A stretch of DNA of 64,000 nucleotides from Methylothermaceae bacteria B42 (GTDB lineage: Bacteria > Pseudomonadota > Gammaproteobacteria > Methylococcales > Methylothermaceae): contig LSNW01000014.1 in assembly GCA_001566965.1 (NCBI GenBank), positions 1 through 64,000 on the forward strand, read 5' to 3'. The notes under the pieces are model-generated. The model was not told where the DNA came from and ran no database searches. It saw only the letters and a program-made list of their open reading frames with translations. Numbering within the stretch: position 1 is the first letter of the stretch; each line of letters starts with the position of its first letter. The position numbers and the translations under genes are program-made. Positions 35,597-47,482 of the stretch are shown here, one piece after another.

Positions 35597-36775
35597 ATGA
35601 TTGATCAAGCATTCGTCGATAAATTATTCCCCCATTGGGTAGAACTTCGGAGGGAATTGCACCGCTATCCGGAGTTGGCTTTCGAAGAAGTGGAAACCGC
35701 CAGAAAAATCATGGCTGAACTGGATCGTTTGCAGATTCCGTATGAATATCAAGGCAAAGGCGGGGGCGTGATTGGCCGGATTGACGGTAAAATCGGCGTC
35801 CATGTGCCTACTGTTGCCTTGCGCGCGGATATGGACGGACTGCCCGGCACGGAAACCACCGGTCTGCCTTTTGCTTCCGAAAATCCTGGCAAGATGCACG
35901 CTTGCGGTCATGACGCTCACGTCACCATGGTATTGGGGGCGGCGGCTTTATTGCGAGAAAATCCGCCGCCGGGAAAGGTTTTGTTCGTCTTTCAGCCTGC
36001 CGAGGAAAGCGGCGGGGGCGCTCGAGTCATTCTTAAATCAGGCGTGTTAGAAGGGGTTCGGGCGATTTTTGGCGGTCACGTGACGCACCATTACCGGGTA
36101 GGAGAAATCATGGTGGCTGAGGGCGTGATCACCGCGCAATCCGATAGTTTCACCATTCACATCCATGGCCGGGGTGGTCATGGCGCCCGTCCCCATGAAG
36201 CCATTGACGCCGTGGTTATTGCCGGTTTTTTGATTACCGCAGTACAAACCTTGGTATCGAGGGAGATTGATCCTTTGCACCCCTCGGTGATTACCATCGG
36301 TCAAGTCGAGGCTGGCAGTGCGCCTAACGTGATTGCGGAAAGCGCAATGCTGCGGGGAACCATTCGAACCACACTGCCTGAAGTGCGTCGTCACTTGCAC
36401 CGTGGATTGAAGCGAATGGTCAATGCGTTGGCGGATCTCCATGGCGCTGAAATTGAGTTGGAAATTCGGGAAGGCTATCCTCCGGTAATCAACTCTCCCA
36501 CAGAAACGCAAATAGCCTGCCGCGCTGCGGAGGCAGTGGTAGGAGAGAAAGGCGTAGTGGCAATGGATCATCCCAGCATGGGGTCGGAAGATTTCGCCTT
36601 TTATTTGCAAAAGATAGCCGGCTGTTATGTGCGTTTTGGTGCTCGTAAGCAGGAAGAAGAATACATACCGCTGCATAGCCCAGCCTTTGATATCAACGAA
36701 GAAGTACTCAAGGTCGGCGCAGCTTATTTTGCCGCAGCAGCTTGGGAAGCGTTAAAGACCTATGAGCAAGGATGA
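35597..36775 (+). CDS. M20-family amidohydrolase
   Basis: This 392-residue protein belongs to the M20D group (hippurate/indole-acetyl-amino-acid hydrolase and N-acyl-amino-acid deacetylase types). Metal-site motifs HACGHDAH near residue 103 and EESGGGAR are visible, and a dimerisation domain interrupts the catalytic domain. It would remove an acyl or related group from an amino acid or small peptide. It overlaps the next gene by 14 bases. The ribosome binding site is close to the end of the upstream MITE-like element. Confidence 0.88.
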   Translation: MIDQAFVDKLFPHWVELRRELHRYPELAFEEVETARKIMAELDRLQIPYEYQGKGGGVIGRIDGKIGVHVPTVALRADMDGLPGTETTGLPFASENPGKMHACGHDAHVTMVLGAAALLRENPPPGKVLFVFQPAEESGGGARVILKSGVLEGVRAIFGGHVTHHYRVGEIMVAEGVITAQSDSFTIHIHGRGGHGARPHEAIDAVVIAGFLITAVQTLVSREIDPLHPSVITIGQVEAGSAPNVIAESAMLRGTIRTTLPEVRRHLHRGLKRMVNALADLHGAEIELEIREGYPPVINSPTETQIACRAAEAVVGEKGVVAMDHPSMGSEDFAFYLQKIAGCYVRFGARKQEEEYIPLHSPAFDINEEVLKVGAAYFAAAAWEALKTYEQG

Positions 36776-37892
36776 TCCTCTGATTTTCAAGGGTTCCAAA
36801 CAGCGTACCCTCGGTCTGGAGTGGGAGCTTCAACTGGTGGATCAAGGCACCTTGAATTTGGCGGACAAGGTGCTGCCGCTGATGGAAGCTTTTCCCGATA
36901 TTCAGTGGATTCAACCCGAGTTTATTCAAAGTTGTATTGAGATCTCTTCAAAAGTTTGCCATGGCATATCTGAACTGGAAGCCCATGTGCATGCAGTGCT
37001 TAAGGATCTTTGTCAACGAAGTAAAAACCTTGGGGTGCTCTTATGCGGCGCAGGTACTCACCCCATCTGCCAGCGGTTGGCATTGATTACGCCACTGCCC
37101 CGTTATTTGAGGCAACAGGCCTTGTACGGCTATTTGGCCCGTAATCAGATCACTTTTGCCAGCCATGTTCATGTGGGGATGCCGTGTGGCGAAACGGCAA
37201 TCGCACTGATGCGGGAAGTCAAAGCGTATTTACCCGTCTTAATTGCCATTAGTAGTAGCTCCCCTTTCTGGCGCGGCTATGAAACGGGATTTGCGTGCTA
37301 CCGGCAAAGAATCTTGGCCTCCGGCCGCAGCTTTGGTATTCCTCCCTCTTTTGCGGACTGGTCCCGGTTTTGTGAGTTTTTTTCCCTTTCCCAGCGGGCA
37401 GGCATTTTCGAAAACATCGACGATATTCACTGGGATATCCGCCCCAGGCCAGCACTTGGGACTTTAGAAGTGCGGGTAATGGATTCCCAAACCTGTCTCG
37501 AGGATGCAATATCCCTTGCCGCATTTGTGGTGTGTTTAATCGAATATCTGCAATCGACTTCTGAAAAAGATCGGCCAGCCATGCTTCCCAAGCCCTTGCC
37601 TTGGTGGCTTGAGAAAGAAAATTATTTCCAAGCCAACCGAGCAGGCTGTGAGGCCCAATATATCGACAAACGGGGCAATATCTTAGCGTTAAAAGAAATC
37701 ATTGAATGTCTATGGTCTGAGTTATTACCCTGCGCTTCGGCGATGGAGTTGCTTTGCTATTTTGAACATTTGCACCAGAGAATCGTGTCGGGAGTAAGCT
37801 GGCAGCGTCAATTGCAGTGTTATAAGAAAACCGGAAATTTACACGACGTCGTCATGCTACTGGTGGATGAACTCTGGGAAGGGTTGGGTTAG
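36762..37892 (+). CDS. YbdK-like carboxylate-amine ligase
   Basis: This 376-residue protein is in the GCS2 family of glutamate-cysteine-ligase-like enzymes. The start LGLEWELQLVD, the segment FASHVHVGMPCGE and RPRPALGTLEVRVMDSQ are family hallmarks of the ATP-dependent ligase fold. Escherichia coli YbdK has weak glutamate-cysteine ligase activity; the true substrate here is unknown. Overlap with an amidohydrolase gene suggests the pair makes and breaks related amide bonds, which is inference. Confidence 0.87.
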   Translation: MSKDDPLIFKGSKQRTLGLEWELQLVDQGTLNLADKVLPLMEAFPDIQWIQPEFIQSCIEISSKVCHGISELEAHVHAVLKDLCQRSKNLGVLLCGAGTHPICQRLALITPLPRYLRQQALYGYLARNQITFASHVHVGMPCGETAIALMREVKAYLPVLIAISSSSPFWRGYETGFACYRQRILASGRSFGIPPSFADWSRFCEFFSLSQRAGIFENIDDIHWDIRPRPALGTLEVRVMDSQTCLEDAISLAAFVVCLIEYLQSTSEKDRPAMLPKPLPWWLEKENYFQANRAGCEAQYIDKRGNILALKEIIECLWSELLPCASAMELLCYFEHLHQRIVSGVSWQRQLQCYKKTGNLHDVVMLLVDELWEGLG

Positions 37893-37945
37893 GTGGGCGG
37901 GGGGTGATCTGCTACAATCCAAGGCAGCAAACATCAAGGACATCT

Positions 37946-38272
37946 ATGGCTACCAAACAAATATTTAAAGTTGCTTTCGTCAATCAGAACCAAGTCTATG
38001 AGATCTATGCAAAGCGTGTGTATCAAGGGGATTTGTATGGATTTGTCGTCGTCGAGGATTTCGTGTTTGGCGAGGCCAGTTCCATTGTGGTGGACCCCAG
38101 CGAGGAAAAGCTGAAGGCTGAATTCGAGAACGTCAAGCGGAGTTTCATTCCCATGCACGAAATCATCCGCATTGACATGGTGGAAAGGCGGGGAACGGCA
38201 AAAATTTTGCCTCTCAAAGAGGTTGGTGGAAGCAGTAAAGGCCCTTCTTTTTATACGCCGGACAAGAAGTAA
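37946..38272 (+). CDS. DUF1820 family protein
   Basis: This 108-residue, probably cytoplasmic protein matches the short DUF1820 family found across Gammaproteobacteria (FKVAFVNQNQVYEIYAKRVYQ, then GFVVVEDFVFGE and FIPMHEIIRIDMVERRG). Function is unknown. I choose the ATG at 37946 (AAGGA upstream) over an in-frame start at 37904. It converges on sspB, with no clear terminator in the 165-base gap. Confidence 0.85.
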   Translation: MATKQIFKVAFVNQNQVYEIYAKRVYQGDLYGFVVVEDFVFGEASSIVVDPSEEKLKAEFENVKRSFIPMHEIIRIDMVERRGTAKILPLKEVGGSSKGPSFYTPDKK

Positions 38273-38437
38273 GGTTGTTTCAAGCGTTTAGGGATTTATA
38301 TGCGTACTCAAGCGCGCGTCATTCCGGGAGAATTTTTGCGAAAGCAGGATGAGAGTTGAACGATTCTGGTTAGATAGAAAATATCGACCCGGAGGGCATA
38401 TGCACTGACACTTGGATTCCCAGTGGAACGATTACGG

Positions 38438-38827
38438 TCATTTCACCACTTTCAGGGTAGGCCGTTTGGGTTTCTCCGGCGTTTTCTTGGGAGAGCTAGG
38501 CGGTGGGGTGTCACCATCGGTTTCCTCATCAAAGATCATGCCCTTGCCCGTTTCTTTGGCATAAATCGCCAAGACTGCTTGTATCGGTACATGAACCTGC
38601 ATTGGCGTGCCCCCAAAACGGGCTTGGAAAGCGATTTCTTCATTACCCATCAACAAGTTTACGACTGCTGCAGGATGCAGATTGAGCACAATGCGGCCAT
38701 CTTGCACATATTGCCGTGGCACGATCGCCTGCTCCTGGTCTGCATCCACCAGGATATAAGGTGTCATTTCATTATCGACAATCCATTCATAAATCGCGCG
38801 AATAAGGTAGGGACGCAGTGGTGTCAT
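38438..38827 (-). CDS. sspB: ClpXP specificity-enhancing factor SspB
   Basis: SspB tethers ssrA-tagged proteins to ClpXP for degradation. The 129-residue protein has the folded substrate-binding domain (about 1-110, starting PLRPYLIRAIYEWIVDN) and a flexible tail ending RPTLKVVK, which carries the ClpX-binding module. It follows sspA by 2 bases, in the widely conserved petABC-sspAB order. Confidence 0.94.
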   Translation of the reverse strand: MTPLRPYLIRAIYEWIVDNEMTPYILVDADQEQAIVPRQYVQDGRIVLNLHPAAVVNLLMGNEEIAFQARFGGTPMQVHVPIQAVLAIYAKETGKGMIFDEETDGDTPPPSSPKKTPEKPKRPTLKVVK

Positions 38828-38829
38828 GG

Positions 38830-39447
38830 CTAGGCAGAAATCTTTTCGGGTAAGTGACCCATTTCCAATTCAATATCGCTCAAGCTTCGTTGGAAGCCAT
38901 CGCGGGCGAAAATCCGGTTGGCATAAGCTTGAATAGCTTGGGCTTCCCTAGGGAGTTCAATGCCAATTTTGGATAGCCGCCACATCAAGGGCGCCAAGGC
39001 GCAATCCACCAAGGAAAATTCTTCGCTCAGGAAATAGGGTTTGGAAGCAAAGATTGGCGACGCGGCTATCAATCGCTCCCGTAATAATTTGCGAACCTTG
39101 GCGGCCTTTTTATCCACCGAGGCTTCGATCTCGTTGAGCAGGCTAAACCAATCCCTTTCAATTCGGGATATCAACATCCGGGCCCGAGCCCGTGCCACCG
39201 GTTCCATCGGATGCAAGGGCGGATGGGGAAACCGCTCATCCAAAAATTCCATAATGATTTTTGGGTCGAATAGTACCAGTTCCCGGTCAATCAAGGTGGG
39301 TGTATCGCCATAGGGGTTGAGATCGATAACATCCTCGGGTGGATTGGCAGGGTCAATGTATTCGATGTCAGCCTGTATGCCTTTTTCAAACCAGACCACG
39401 CGGACTTGGTGGCTATAGGGGCAGAAAGGAGAACAATACAGTTTCAT
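38830..39447 (-). CDS. sspA: Stringent starvation protein A
   Basis: SspA is a glutathione-S-transferase-fold protein that binds RNA polymerase and alters promoter choice under starvation and acid stress. The 205-residue chain has an N-terminal thioredoxin-like domain (YCSPFCPYSHQVRVVWFEKG) and an all-helical C-terminal domain. It lies between petC and sspB on the same strand, 84 bases from the cytochrome c1 stop. Confidence 0.94.
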   Translation of the reverse strand: MKLYCSPFCPYSHQVRVVWFEKGIQADIEYIDPANPPEDVIDLNPYGDTPTLIDRELVLFDPKIIMEFLDERFPHPPLHPMEPVARARARMLISRIERDWFSLLNEIEASVDKKAAKVRKLLRERLIAASPIFASKPYFLSEEFSLVDCALAPLMWRLSKIGIELPREAQAIQAYANRIFARDGFQRSLSDIELEMGHLPEKISA

Positions 39448-39531
39448 TATATTTTGGCCATTGAATATAACAATCCGAAACCTTAATGTTGCGGAATTGA
39501 ATAGGACTGCACTATATTATCACGCAACACG

Positions 39532-40248
39532 TCAATGAATTTCTTTCCAATACGCTTTCTTGAGCCGGTACATAATGAAGGCCAAGATAATCAAATAAAA
39601 TAAAACATATTTACCGAGTTTTAATCTATCCAATTGCGCTGGTTCGGCAACGTAATTGAGAAAATTGACCAAGTCAGTCACTGCCCGGTCAAATTCTGTT
39701 TTGGATAAGGTGCCAGGAGAGACCTGTTGTAATTTTACAATGGTGGGTGTGCCCTTCTTCTCCTTGATTACAGCTTTTTGCATCCCCTGAAGATCCCACA
39801 ATACATGAGGCATTCCCACGTCTCTAAACACCCAATTATTCACCCCGAAAGGACGCTCCTCATCCTGGTAAAAACTGCGCAAAAAAGTGTAGACCCAGTC
39901 CGCGCCTCTGGCCCGAATACGCTCGGACAAATCTGGGGTGGGCAGACCGAACCATTTTTCCGCATCTTCAGACGGCATGGCAGTTGACAGGGTTCCAATA
40001 GGTTTGTCCAACCAGGGGAACAGATTCTTCAGTTCATCATCGGATAGCTTCAAGTCTTTTTGAATGCGTTTGTAGCGCATATGCTTGAGAGAGTGACACC
40101 CAATACACCTTTCTCCGTAAAGTTTTGCTCCGCGTTGTAGAGATTCGGTATCAAAGATATCCAAGTCGGGTGTTTGTAATGGCGCGGTTAATTCTGCCGC
40201 TACCATCCTTGGAAGACTCAAAAACAACGCAAAAATTAAATGCTTCAT
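39532..40248 (-). CDS. petC: Cytochrome c1 of the bc1 complex
   Basis: This subunit accepts electrons from the Rieske protein and passes them to soluble cytochrome c. The 238-residue precursor has a signal peptide, a CIGCH haem motif at 48-52, a later methionine region, and a C-terminal anchor helix (LGKYVLFYLIILAFIMY) ending near basic residues. It overlaps the cytochrome b gene by 4 bases. Confidence 0.94.
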   Translation of the reverse strand: MKHLIFALFLSLPRMVAAELTAPLQTPDLDIFDTESLQRGAKLYGERCIGCHSLKHMRYKRIQKDLKLSDDELKNLFPWLDKPIGTLSTAMPSEDAEKWFGLPTPDLSERIRARGADWVYTFLRSFYQDEERPFGVNNWVFRDVGMPHVLWDLQGMQKAVIKEKKGTPTIVKLQQVSPGTLSKTEFDRAVTDLVNFLNYVAEPAQLDRLKLGKYVLFYLIILAFIMYRLKKAYWKEIH

Positions 40249-41669
40249 AGGAATTTTCTCAGGATTTTGTTGTTTTTAATCATTGTCTGAGTAGCTGACC
40301 AGGCTTCGGCCGCCTTTTTGTATAGTGGCAAAGATTGGAGTATGGCCTGGATTTTTTCTAAAACAGGGCGCAATAGCTTCCAGATCATGCGGGCAAGCGC
40401 CGGGGTCCAGCCCTCCCGTTCCAGGAAAGGTTTGGGCGGCCAAACCACCCGTTCCGGTACTGGCTTGGTGATTTCCATGCGGGTGTAGATCGGCATGAAA
40501 ACGAAGAAGGCAAAATAGATAATGGTGAAAATAATGCCGAAAAATGCCGCCGTCGGCGTGGGTGGAATCGTACCCAAATAGCCCAGGGCCAAAAAGCTGA
40601 TCACAAACAAAGCCAAAGCGATTTTGTAGGTAATACCCCGGTAACGGATAGAGCGTACGGAACAGCGGTCCAGCCAAGGCAGGAAAAACAAAATAAAAAT
40701 CGCCGCGAACATGGTCAACATGCCACCGAATTTACTCGGAATCGCCCGCAGAATGGAATAGAAAGGCGTGAAATACCACACCGGGGCGATGTGCTCGGGG
40801 GTTTTCAATGGATCGGCGGGAATGAAATTGGGATGCTCCAAAAAGTAACCGCCGAAATCTGGTTCATAAAACACAATCCATGCGCAAATGGTGAGGAAAA
40901 CCGCAGCCGCGAAAAGATCCTTCACCGTGTAATAAGGGTGGAAAGGAATGCCATCCAGGGGCACGCCGTTTTTGTCCTTCTTTTCCTTGATATCGATGCC
41001 GTCGGGATTGTTGGAGCCTACTTTATGCAGGGCCACAATGTGTAAAAATACCAGGAACACCAAGATGAGTGGCACCGCAATCACATGAAAGGAGAAAAAC
41101 CGGTTCAAGGTGACGTCGGAGATGACAAAATCCCCGCGTATCCAGGTGACTAGATCATCACCAATCACCGGAATGGCCCCAAACAGGGAGATAATCACGT
41201 TGGCGCCCCAGTAAGACATTTGTCCCCAAGGCAGCAGATAACCCATGAAGGCCTCCGCCATCAGCGCCACATACATGGACATACCCAACAGCCACACCAG
41301 TTCCCGCGGTTTTTTGTAGGAGCCATAAAGCATGCCCCGGAACATGTGCATATAAACGACGATAAAAAACATCGAAGCGCCCACTGCATGCATGTAGCGG
41401 ATCAGCCAGCCCCAATCCACATCGCGCATGATCATTTCCACGGTATCGAAGGCGCGGTCAGCCGAGGGTTTGTAATTCATTGTCAGCCAGATCCCGGTGA
41501 GTATCTGATTCACCAGGACCAGCAGCGCCAAGGAGCCAAAGAAATACCAAAAATTGAAGTTTTTGGGGGCGTAATACTTGGCGAAGTGTTCGTTCCAAAC
41601 TTTCAGTAAGGGAAAACGCTCATCTATCCAAGCGAGCAAGCGGCTTCCACAATCTTTGCATTCGTTCAT
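40245..41669 (-). CDS. petB: Cytochrome b of the bc1 complex
   Basis: The 474-residue membrane protein has eight to ten helices with the paired histidines for the two b-type haems (HAVGASMFFIVVYMHMF and FHVIAVPLILVFLVFLHIV). It carries the Qo-site PEWY-type motif as PVWY. I start it at the ATG at 41669 (MNECKDCGSRL), one base after the Rieske gene stop. Long C-terminal helices are followed by a basic tail. It oxidises quinol and moves protons in aerobic respiration. Confidence 0.94.
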   Translation of the reverse strand: MNECKDCGSRLLAWIDERFPLLKVWNEHFAKYYAPKNFNFWYFFGSLALLVLVNQILTGIWLTMNYKPSADRAFDTVEMIMRDVDWGWLIRYMHAVGASMFFIVVYMHMFRGMLYGSYKKPRELVWLLGMSMYVALMAEAFMGYLLPWGQMSYWGANVIISLFGAIPVIGDDLVTWIRGDFVISDVTLNRFFSFHVIAVPLILVFLVFLHIVALHKVGSNNPDGIDIKEKKDKNGVPLDGIPFHPYYTVKDLFAAAVFLTICAWIVFYEPDFGGYFLEHPNFIPADPLKTPEHIAPVWYFTPFYSILRAIPSKFGGMLTMFAAIFILFFLPWLDRCSVRSIRYRGITYKIALALFVISFLALGYLGTIPPTPTAAFFGIIFTIIYFAFFVFMPIYTRMEITKPVPERVVWPPKPFLEREGWTPALARMIWKLLRPVLEKIQAILQSLPLYKKAAEAWSATQTMIKNNKILRKFL

Positions 41670-41670
41670 G

Positions 41671-42279
41671 TCAGGCCGATGCCTCCTGTTGTTCTTCTTC
41701 TCCAACGACAATGCGGGTATCTGTCAAATAGCGGTACGGAGGGACTTCCAGATTGGTTGGCGCGGGGACTTTTTTGTACACCCGGCCCGCCAGGTCAAAC
41801 CGCGAGCCGTGACAGGGACAGAAAAAACCGCCCAGCCAGTCTTTGCCAAGATCGGGTGGCGCCACTTCGGGCCGGTAAGTGGGGGAGCAGCTTAAATGGG
41901 TGCAGACCCCCACCGCCACAAAAATTTCAGGTTTGATAGAGCGGTAACGGTTTTTGGCAGCCTCTGGCTGAATGGATTCCTCAGATAAGGGATCCCGCAG
42001 CAAAGGTTCCAGTTTGGGTAGGGTTTCCAGCATTTCCTCGGTGCGTTTCAACGCCCAAATGGGTTTGCCGCGCCACTCGACCCGAATGAGTTGCCCGGGC
42101 TCCAGCTTGGCGATATCGACTTCAATGGGAGCGGCGGCTTCCAGGGTGACAGCGCTGGGCTTCAAATAGCCAAGAAAGGGCACTGCGGTCATCGCAGCGC
42201 CGGCGGCGCCTACAACCGCTGCGGTTTGGGTGAGAAACTTGCGTTTCTCGAGATCGATCTGACTATCGTCTTGACTCAT
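41671..42279 (-). CDS. petA: Rieske iron-sulfur subunit of the bc1 complex
   Basis: The 202-residue protein has a twin-arginine-like N-terminus replaced by a KRKFL variant before an Ala-rich membrane helix, and the cluster ligands C126 and H128 (CTHLSC) with C154 and H157 (CPCHGSRF). I choose the ATG at 42279, preceded by GGAGGAGAG; the frame is open further upstream but without family similarity. It is first gene of the petABC operon. Confidence 0.94.
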   Translation of the reverse strand: MSQDDSQIDLEKRKFLTQTAAVVGAAGAAMTAVPFLGYLKPSAVTLEAAAPIEVDIAKLEPGQLIRVEWRGKPIWALKRTEEMLETLPKLEPLLRDPLSEESIQPEAAKNRYRSIKPEIFVAVGVCTHLSCSPTYRPEVAPPDLGKDWLGGFFCPCHGSRFDLAGRVYKKVPAPTNLEVPPYRYLTDTRIVVGEEEQQEASA

Positions 42280-42509
42280 GACGAAGACTCTCCTCCAAAT
42301 TCGGCCTGGCGGTGTTATATAAATTTCGTTGCTAGAAGGCAAGCAATTAATGTGCCATTAAAAGCTTGCCGAGAGAAAGACGCCAGTTGCCGTTGTGTTT
42401 TTATTAAGGTTGCATATGCTTTTTGCCTTGGATTTTGGCGTTTATCAAGGCCACTGTCAATGTCCTGCCCGGATTACCAGGCTGGCGGATAGGCTGAAAC
42501 CCATTGATT

Positions 42510-43595
42510 TTATAGGGGTAGCGCGGATTGCAGTGCGGCGAAAAAAACCGCATTTTCTTCAGGGGTGCCGATGGTCACCCGCAGGCAATTGGTTAATAAC
42601 CCCCCTGCGGGATGCAGGTTTTTAATCAAGATTTTTTGCTGCTTAAGCTTGTGAAAAACCGCGTCTGCATCGGGAACACGGAAGAGAATAAAATTGGCCG
42701 CGCTGGGAAAAGCTTCCACCTGGGGAAGTTTTTGTAGTTGCTGAAACAGTTTGGTGCGGTCGCTCCGGATTTGGGCGGTTTGCTGCTCGAAAACGTTGGC
42801 ATTGGCCAGGGCAAATTCCGCGGTGATTTGGGTGAGGACATTGATGTTGTAGGGCAATCGCAGTTTGTCCAATTGTTCCAGCCAGGCGGGATGGCCGGCC
42901 AAAAATCCAAGACGCAGTCCGGCCAGTCCCAATTTCGACAGGGTGCGCATGACCAGTAGATTATCGAACTGATTCAGGCGATCCATGAATGTCGCCTGGG
43001 CGAAAGGTGCGTAAGCCTCGTCCAGGATTACCAGGCCCGGCGTCTTTTTGATGATTTCAGCAATAACTGTTTCATCAAACAAGTTACCGCTGGGATTGTT
43101 GGGGTAGGCGAGAAAAATAAGCTGTGGTTGATATTGTTTGATGGCGGCCAGCACTTTTCCGGCATCCAAAGAGAAATCACTTTGCAGCGGCACGCCGACA
43201 AAATTCAGTCCCAAGCTGATGGCCAGTTGTTGATACATGACGAAAGTGGGTTGTGGCGCCATGACCGTTGCTTCGGGCTTGCCCGCCAGGGCCATCAGCA
43301 GGATTTGGATGATTTCATCAGAACCATTACCGAGCAGGATTTCCATGGTCTCTGGTACCTTGGCGTGTCGCCGCAGGGTATTCTTAAGGGACTCAGGCTG
43401 GGGATCCGGGTAACGGTTGGGTTGAATCTCCCGGAGCTTGCTCAACCACGCCTCAACCATCTCAGGTGGCCAATGATAAGGATTTTCCATGGCATCCAGT
43501 TTAACGAATCCTTCCGCGGAAGGAACGTGATAGGCATTCAGCGCTAGAATTTCCGGACGGAAAAACGCGGTAATTTTATCGTTGAGATTGGTCAT
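42510..43595 (-). CDS. hisC: Histidinol-phosphate aminotransferase
   Basis: HisC transfers an amino group from glutamate to imidazole acetol phosphate in histidine synthesis. The 361-residue PLP enzyme has the lysine in [14 protein letters not shown] and the ANPSGN-type motif PNNPSGNLF. It overlaps hisD by 4 bases. Gene order hisG-hisD-hisC behind murA is standard in this class. Confidence 0.94.
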   Translation of the reverse strand: MTNLNDKITAFFRPEILALNAYHVPSAEGFVKLDAMENPYHWPPEMVEAWLSKLREIQPNRYPDPQPESLKNTLRRHAKVPETMEILLGNGSDEIIQILLMALAGKPEATVMAPQPTFVMYQQLAISLGLNFVGVPLQSDFSLDAGKVLAAIKQYQPQLIFLAYPNNPSGNLFDETVIAEIIKKTPGLVILDEAYAPFAQATFMDRLNQFDNLLVMRTLSKLGLAGLRLGFLAGHPAWLEQLDKLRLPYNINVLTQITAEFALANANVFEQQTAQIRSDRTKLFQQLQKLPQVEAFPSAANFILFRVPDADAVFHKLKQQKILIKNLHPAGGLLTNCLRVTIGTPEENAVFFAALQSALPL

Positions 43596-44896
43596 CGTTT
43601 GATCCGGTATTCCGCGGAACGGGCGTGGGCGGTCAAACCCTCGCCACGGGCCAGGATGGCAGCGGTTTCGGCAAGTTTAGAGGCGCCTTCGGGGGAGCAA
43701 AAGTTGAGGGTGGTGCGCTTTTGAAAGTCATAGACGCCCAGCGGGGAAGAAAATCTCGCGGTGCCGGAGGTGGGCAGCACGTGATTCGGGCCGGCGCAAT
43801 AATCTCCCAATACCTCGGCGGTATAAGCGCCCATGAAGATGGCGCCTGCATGGCGGATTTGGGAAAGCAGTGCTTCGGGATCGGTTACCGCCAATTCCAG
43901 ATGTTCCGGCGCAATGATATTGGCTATCTGACAGGCCTCGTCCAGATCTTTGACTTCGATCAAGGCACCGCGCCGGGACAGAGAGGCGTGGATGACTGTT
44001 TTTCTTTCCATGGCGGGCAGTAGCTTGTCAATGCTGGCGGCCACTTGTTGGATATAGCTTGGATCCGGGCATAGCAAAATTGATTGGGCATTTTCGTCGT
44101 GTTCTGCCTGGGAGAATAAATCCATGGCGATCCAATCCGGTTCAGTGCTGCCGTCAGCAATGATTAAAATCTCGGAGGGACCGGCAATCATGTCGATCCC
44201 CACTTGGCCAAACACCAGCTTCTTGGCGGTAGCCACGTAGATGTTGCCGGGACCGACAATTTTATCAACTTTGGGAATGGACTGCGTGCCGTAAGCCAGC
44301 GCCGCGACAGCTTGCGCGCCACCTATGCGGAAAACCCTGTCCACTCCGGCGATGGCGGCGGCGGCCAGGACCAAATCATTGATTTCCCCATTGGGGGTGG
44401 GGACGACCATGATAAGCTCGGGTACTCCGGCGACTTTGGCGGGAATCGCATTCATCAACACCGACGAGGGATAGGCCGCCTTGCCGCCTGGAACATACAA
44501 CCCCACCTTGTCTAAAGGGGTAACTTGTTGGCCCAGCATATTCCCCAAAGCGTCAGTATAGCGCCAGGATTCCAGCTTTTGATGCTCGGCATAGGCGCGG
44601 ATGCGTTCGGCGGCAAAGCGGAGAGCTTTGGTTTGCCGATTGGGTATAGACTGCAATGCTTGATCTAGCCGCGATTTGGGCAGTTCAAGTTCACTAATGG
44701 AAGCGGCCCGGAGATTGTCGAAACGTTGGGTATAGTCCAAAACCGCCGTATCGCCACGGGATTTGACCTGCTGAAGTATCGTCTGCACTGTTTGCAGCAC
44801 GGAAAGATCCTCCTCGTCATTCCATGCCAACAGCCGGTCGAGCTTGGAAGGAAAGTCAGGGTCAACGCTGGAAAGCCGCTGCATTGCAATAGTCAT
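43592..44896 (-). CDS. hisD: Histidinol dehydrogenase
   Basis: HisD performs the two NAD-dependent oxidations that turn histidinol into histidine. The 434-residue protein has the zinc- and substrate-binding region including [20 protein letters not shown] and the C-terminal [14 protein letters not shown]. It overlaps hisG and hisC by 4 bases each. Confidence 0.95.
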   Translation of the reverse strand: MTIAMQRLSSVDPDFPSKLDRLLAWNDEEDLSVLQTVQTILQQVKSRGDTAVLDYTQRFDNLRAASISELELPKSRLDQALQSIPNRQTKALRFAAERIRAYAEHQKLESWRYTDALGNMLGQQVTPLDKVGLYVPGGKAAYPSSVLMNAIPAKVAGVPELIMVVPTPNGEINDLVLAAAAIAGVDRVFRIGGAQAVAALAYGTQSIPKVDKIVGPGNIYVATAKKLVFGQVGIDMIAGPSEILIIADGSTEPDWIAMDLFSQAEHDENAQSILLCPDPSYIQQVAASIDKLLPAMERKTVIHASLSRRGALIEVKDLDEACQIANIIAPEHLELAVTDPEALLSQIRHAGAIFMGAYTAEVLGDYCAGPNHVLPTSGTARFSSPLGVYDFQKRTTLNFCSPEGASKLAETAAILARGEGLTAHARSAEYRIKR

Positions 44897-45528
44897 GGCA
44901 TGGCCTCGGCGGTAACCGCGGTTTCCAGGTCGCGGATTAATTCCTTGATGCGTTCGTGTTTCATTTTCATGGCGGCTTTATTGACGACCAGTCTGGAGCT
45001 CACGTGCATGATCAATTCCTTGGGTTCCAAGCCGTTGGCTTTCAAGGTATTGCCGGTATCCACCAAATCAACGATACATTCCGCCAGCCCTATCAAGGGC
45101 GCCAATTCCATGGAACCGTAAAGTTTGATAATTTCCGCCTGAATCCCCTGACCGGCGAAATAGCGCTTGGCGGTATTGACATATTTGGTTGCCACCCGCA
45201 GCCGCCTGCCTTGCCACTCTTCCCCCGCTTTGCCGGCGGTCATCATTCGGCAGCGGGCGATGCCCAGATCCAATGGCTCATAGAGCCCTCCCGCCCCATG
45301 CTCCACCAGCACGTCCTTGCCGGCAATACCGGCATCAGCCGCCCCGCAGGCGACATAAGTCGGCACGTCCGTGGCGCGAATAATCAGCAAACGGACATCT
45401 TCTTGATTGGTGGGCAGGATTAATTTGCGCGAGGTTTCCGGATCACAAGCAGGTTCAATTCCCGCAGCCGCCAACAGCGGCAGTGCTTCCTGGTAAATCC
45501 GGCCTTTGGAAACGGCAATGGTAAGCAT
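44893..45528 (-). CDS. hisG: ATP phosphoribosyltransferase, short form
   Basis: HisG catalyses the first, feedback-controlled step of histidine synthesis. The 211-residue protein is the short form that lacks the C-terminal regulatory domain, so it needs the HisZ subunit, which is not in this window. The motif [13 protein letters not shown] marks the PRPP site. The gene is separated from murA by 349 bases that contain palindromic repeat A3. Confidence 0.94.
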   Translation of the reverse strand: MLTIAVSKGRIYQEALPLLAAAGIEPACDPETSRKLILPTNQEDVRLLIIRATDVPTYVACGAADAGIAGKDVLVEHGAGGLYEPLDLGIARCRMMTAGKAGEEWQGRRLRVATKYVNTAKRYFAGQGIQAEIIKLYGSMELAPLIGLAECIVDLVDTGNTLKANGLEPKELIMHVSSRLVVNKAAMKMKHERIKELIRDLETAVTAEAMP

Positions 45529-45649
45529 TTAAATATTGTCCTCAACTAATTTAACAACCCATATTCCGGACTTTCGCTTGCCAGGGTATTCAGTCTTTCT
45601 TCCGAGGGTGTCGGCAGCAAGGATGCTGCCGTCAAGTTCCCCAGAATCG

Positions 45650-45800
45650 CATCATTTAAACACCTAAAATATTGATTGCCGGGGCAGGTGGTCTGCTTCG
45701 AAAACCTCGCCGGCAGGGAGGCCGGCGTGGAGACTAGAGGGAAGTATTCACGGCGTTTTTCGAAGCAGACCACCTGCCCCGGCTTGAGTAGATAACGCAG
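45650..45800 (-). repeat. Palindromic repeat A3
   Basis: Perfect 26-base arms (45679-45704 and 45757-45782; CCGGGGCAGGTGGTCTGCTT at the left) enclose the same core as A2, in opposite orientation. Outer flanks also match A1, A2 and the half-copy in the GT39 gene. It sits in the 349-base gap between murA and hisG, where it could form a hairpin in a shared transcript. Nothing else is evident in that gap. Confidence 0.88.
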
Positions 45801-45877
45801 CCCTGACAAGTTCCCAGGGAAGGGCTTACAACGTCTCTCGGAAGAAATACTGAATACCGTGGCCAATGATTTCATTT

Positions 45878-47465
<1,588 letters not shown>

Positions 47466-47482
47466 GGGAATGTGCGGTTTGC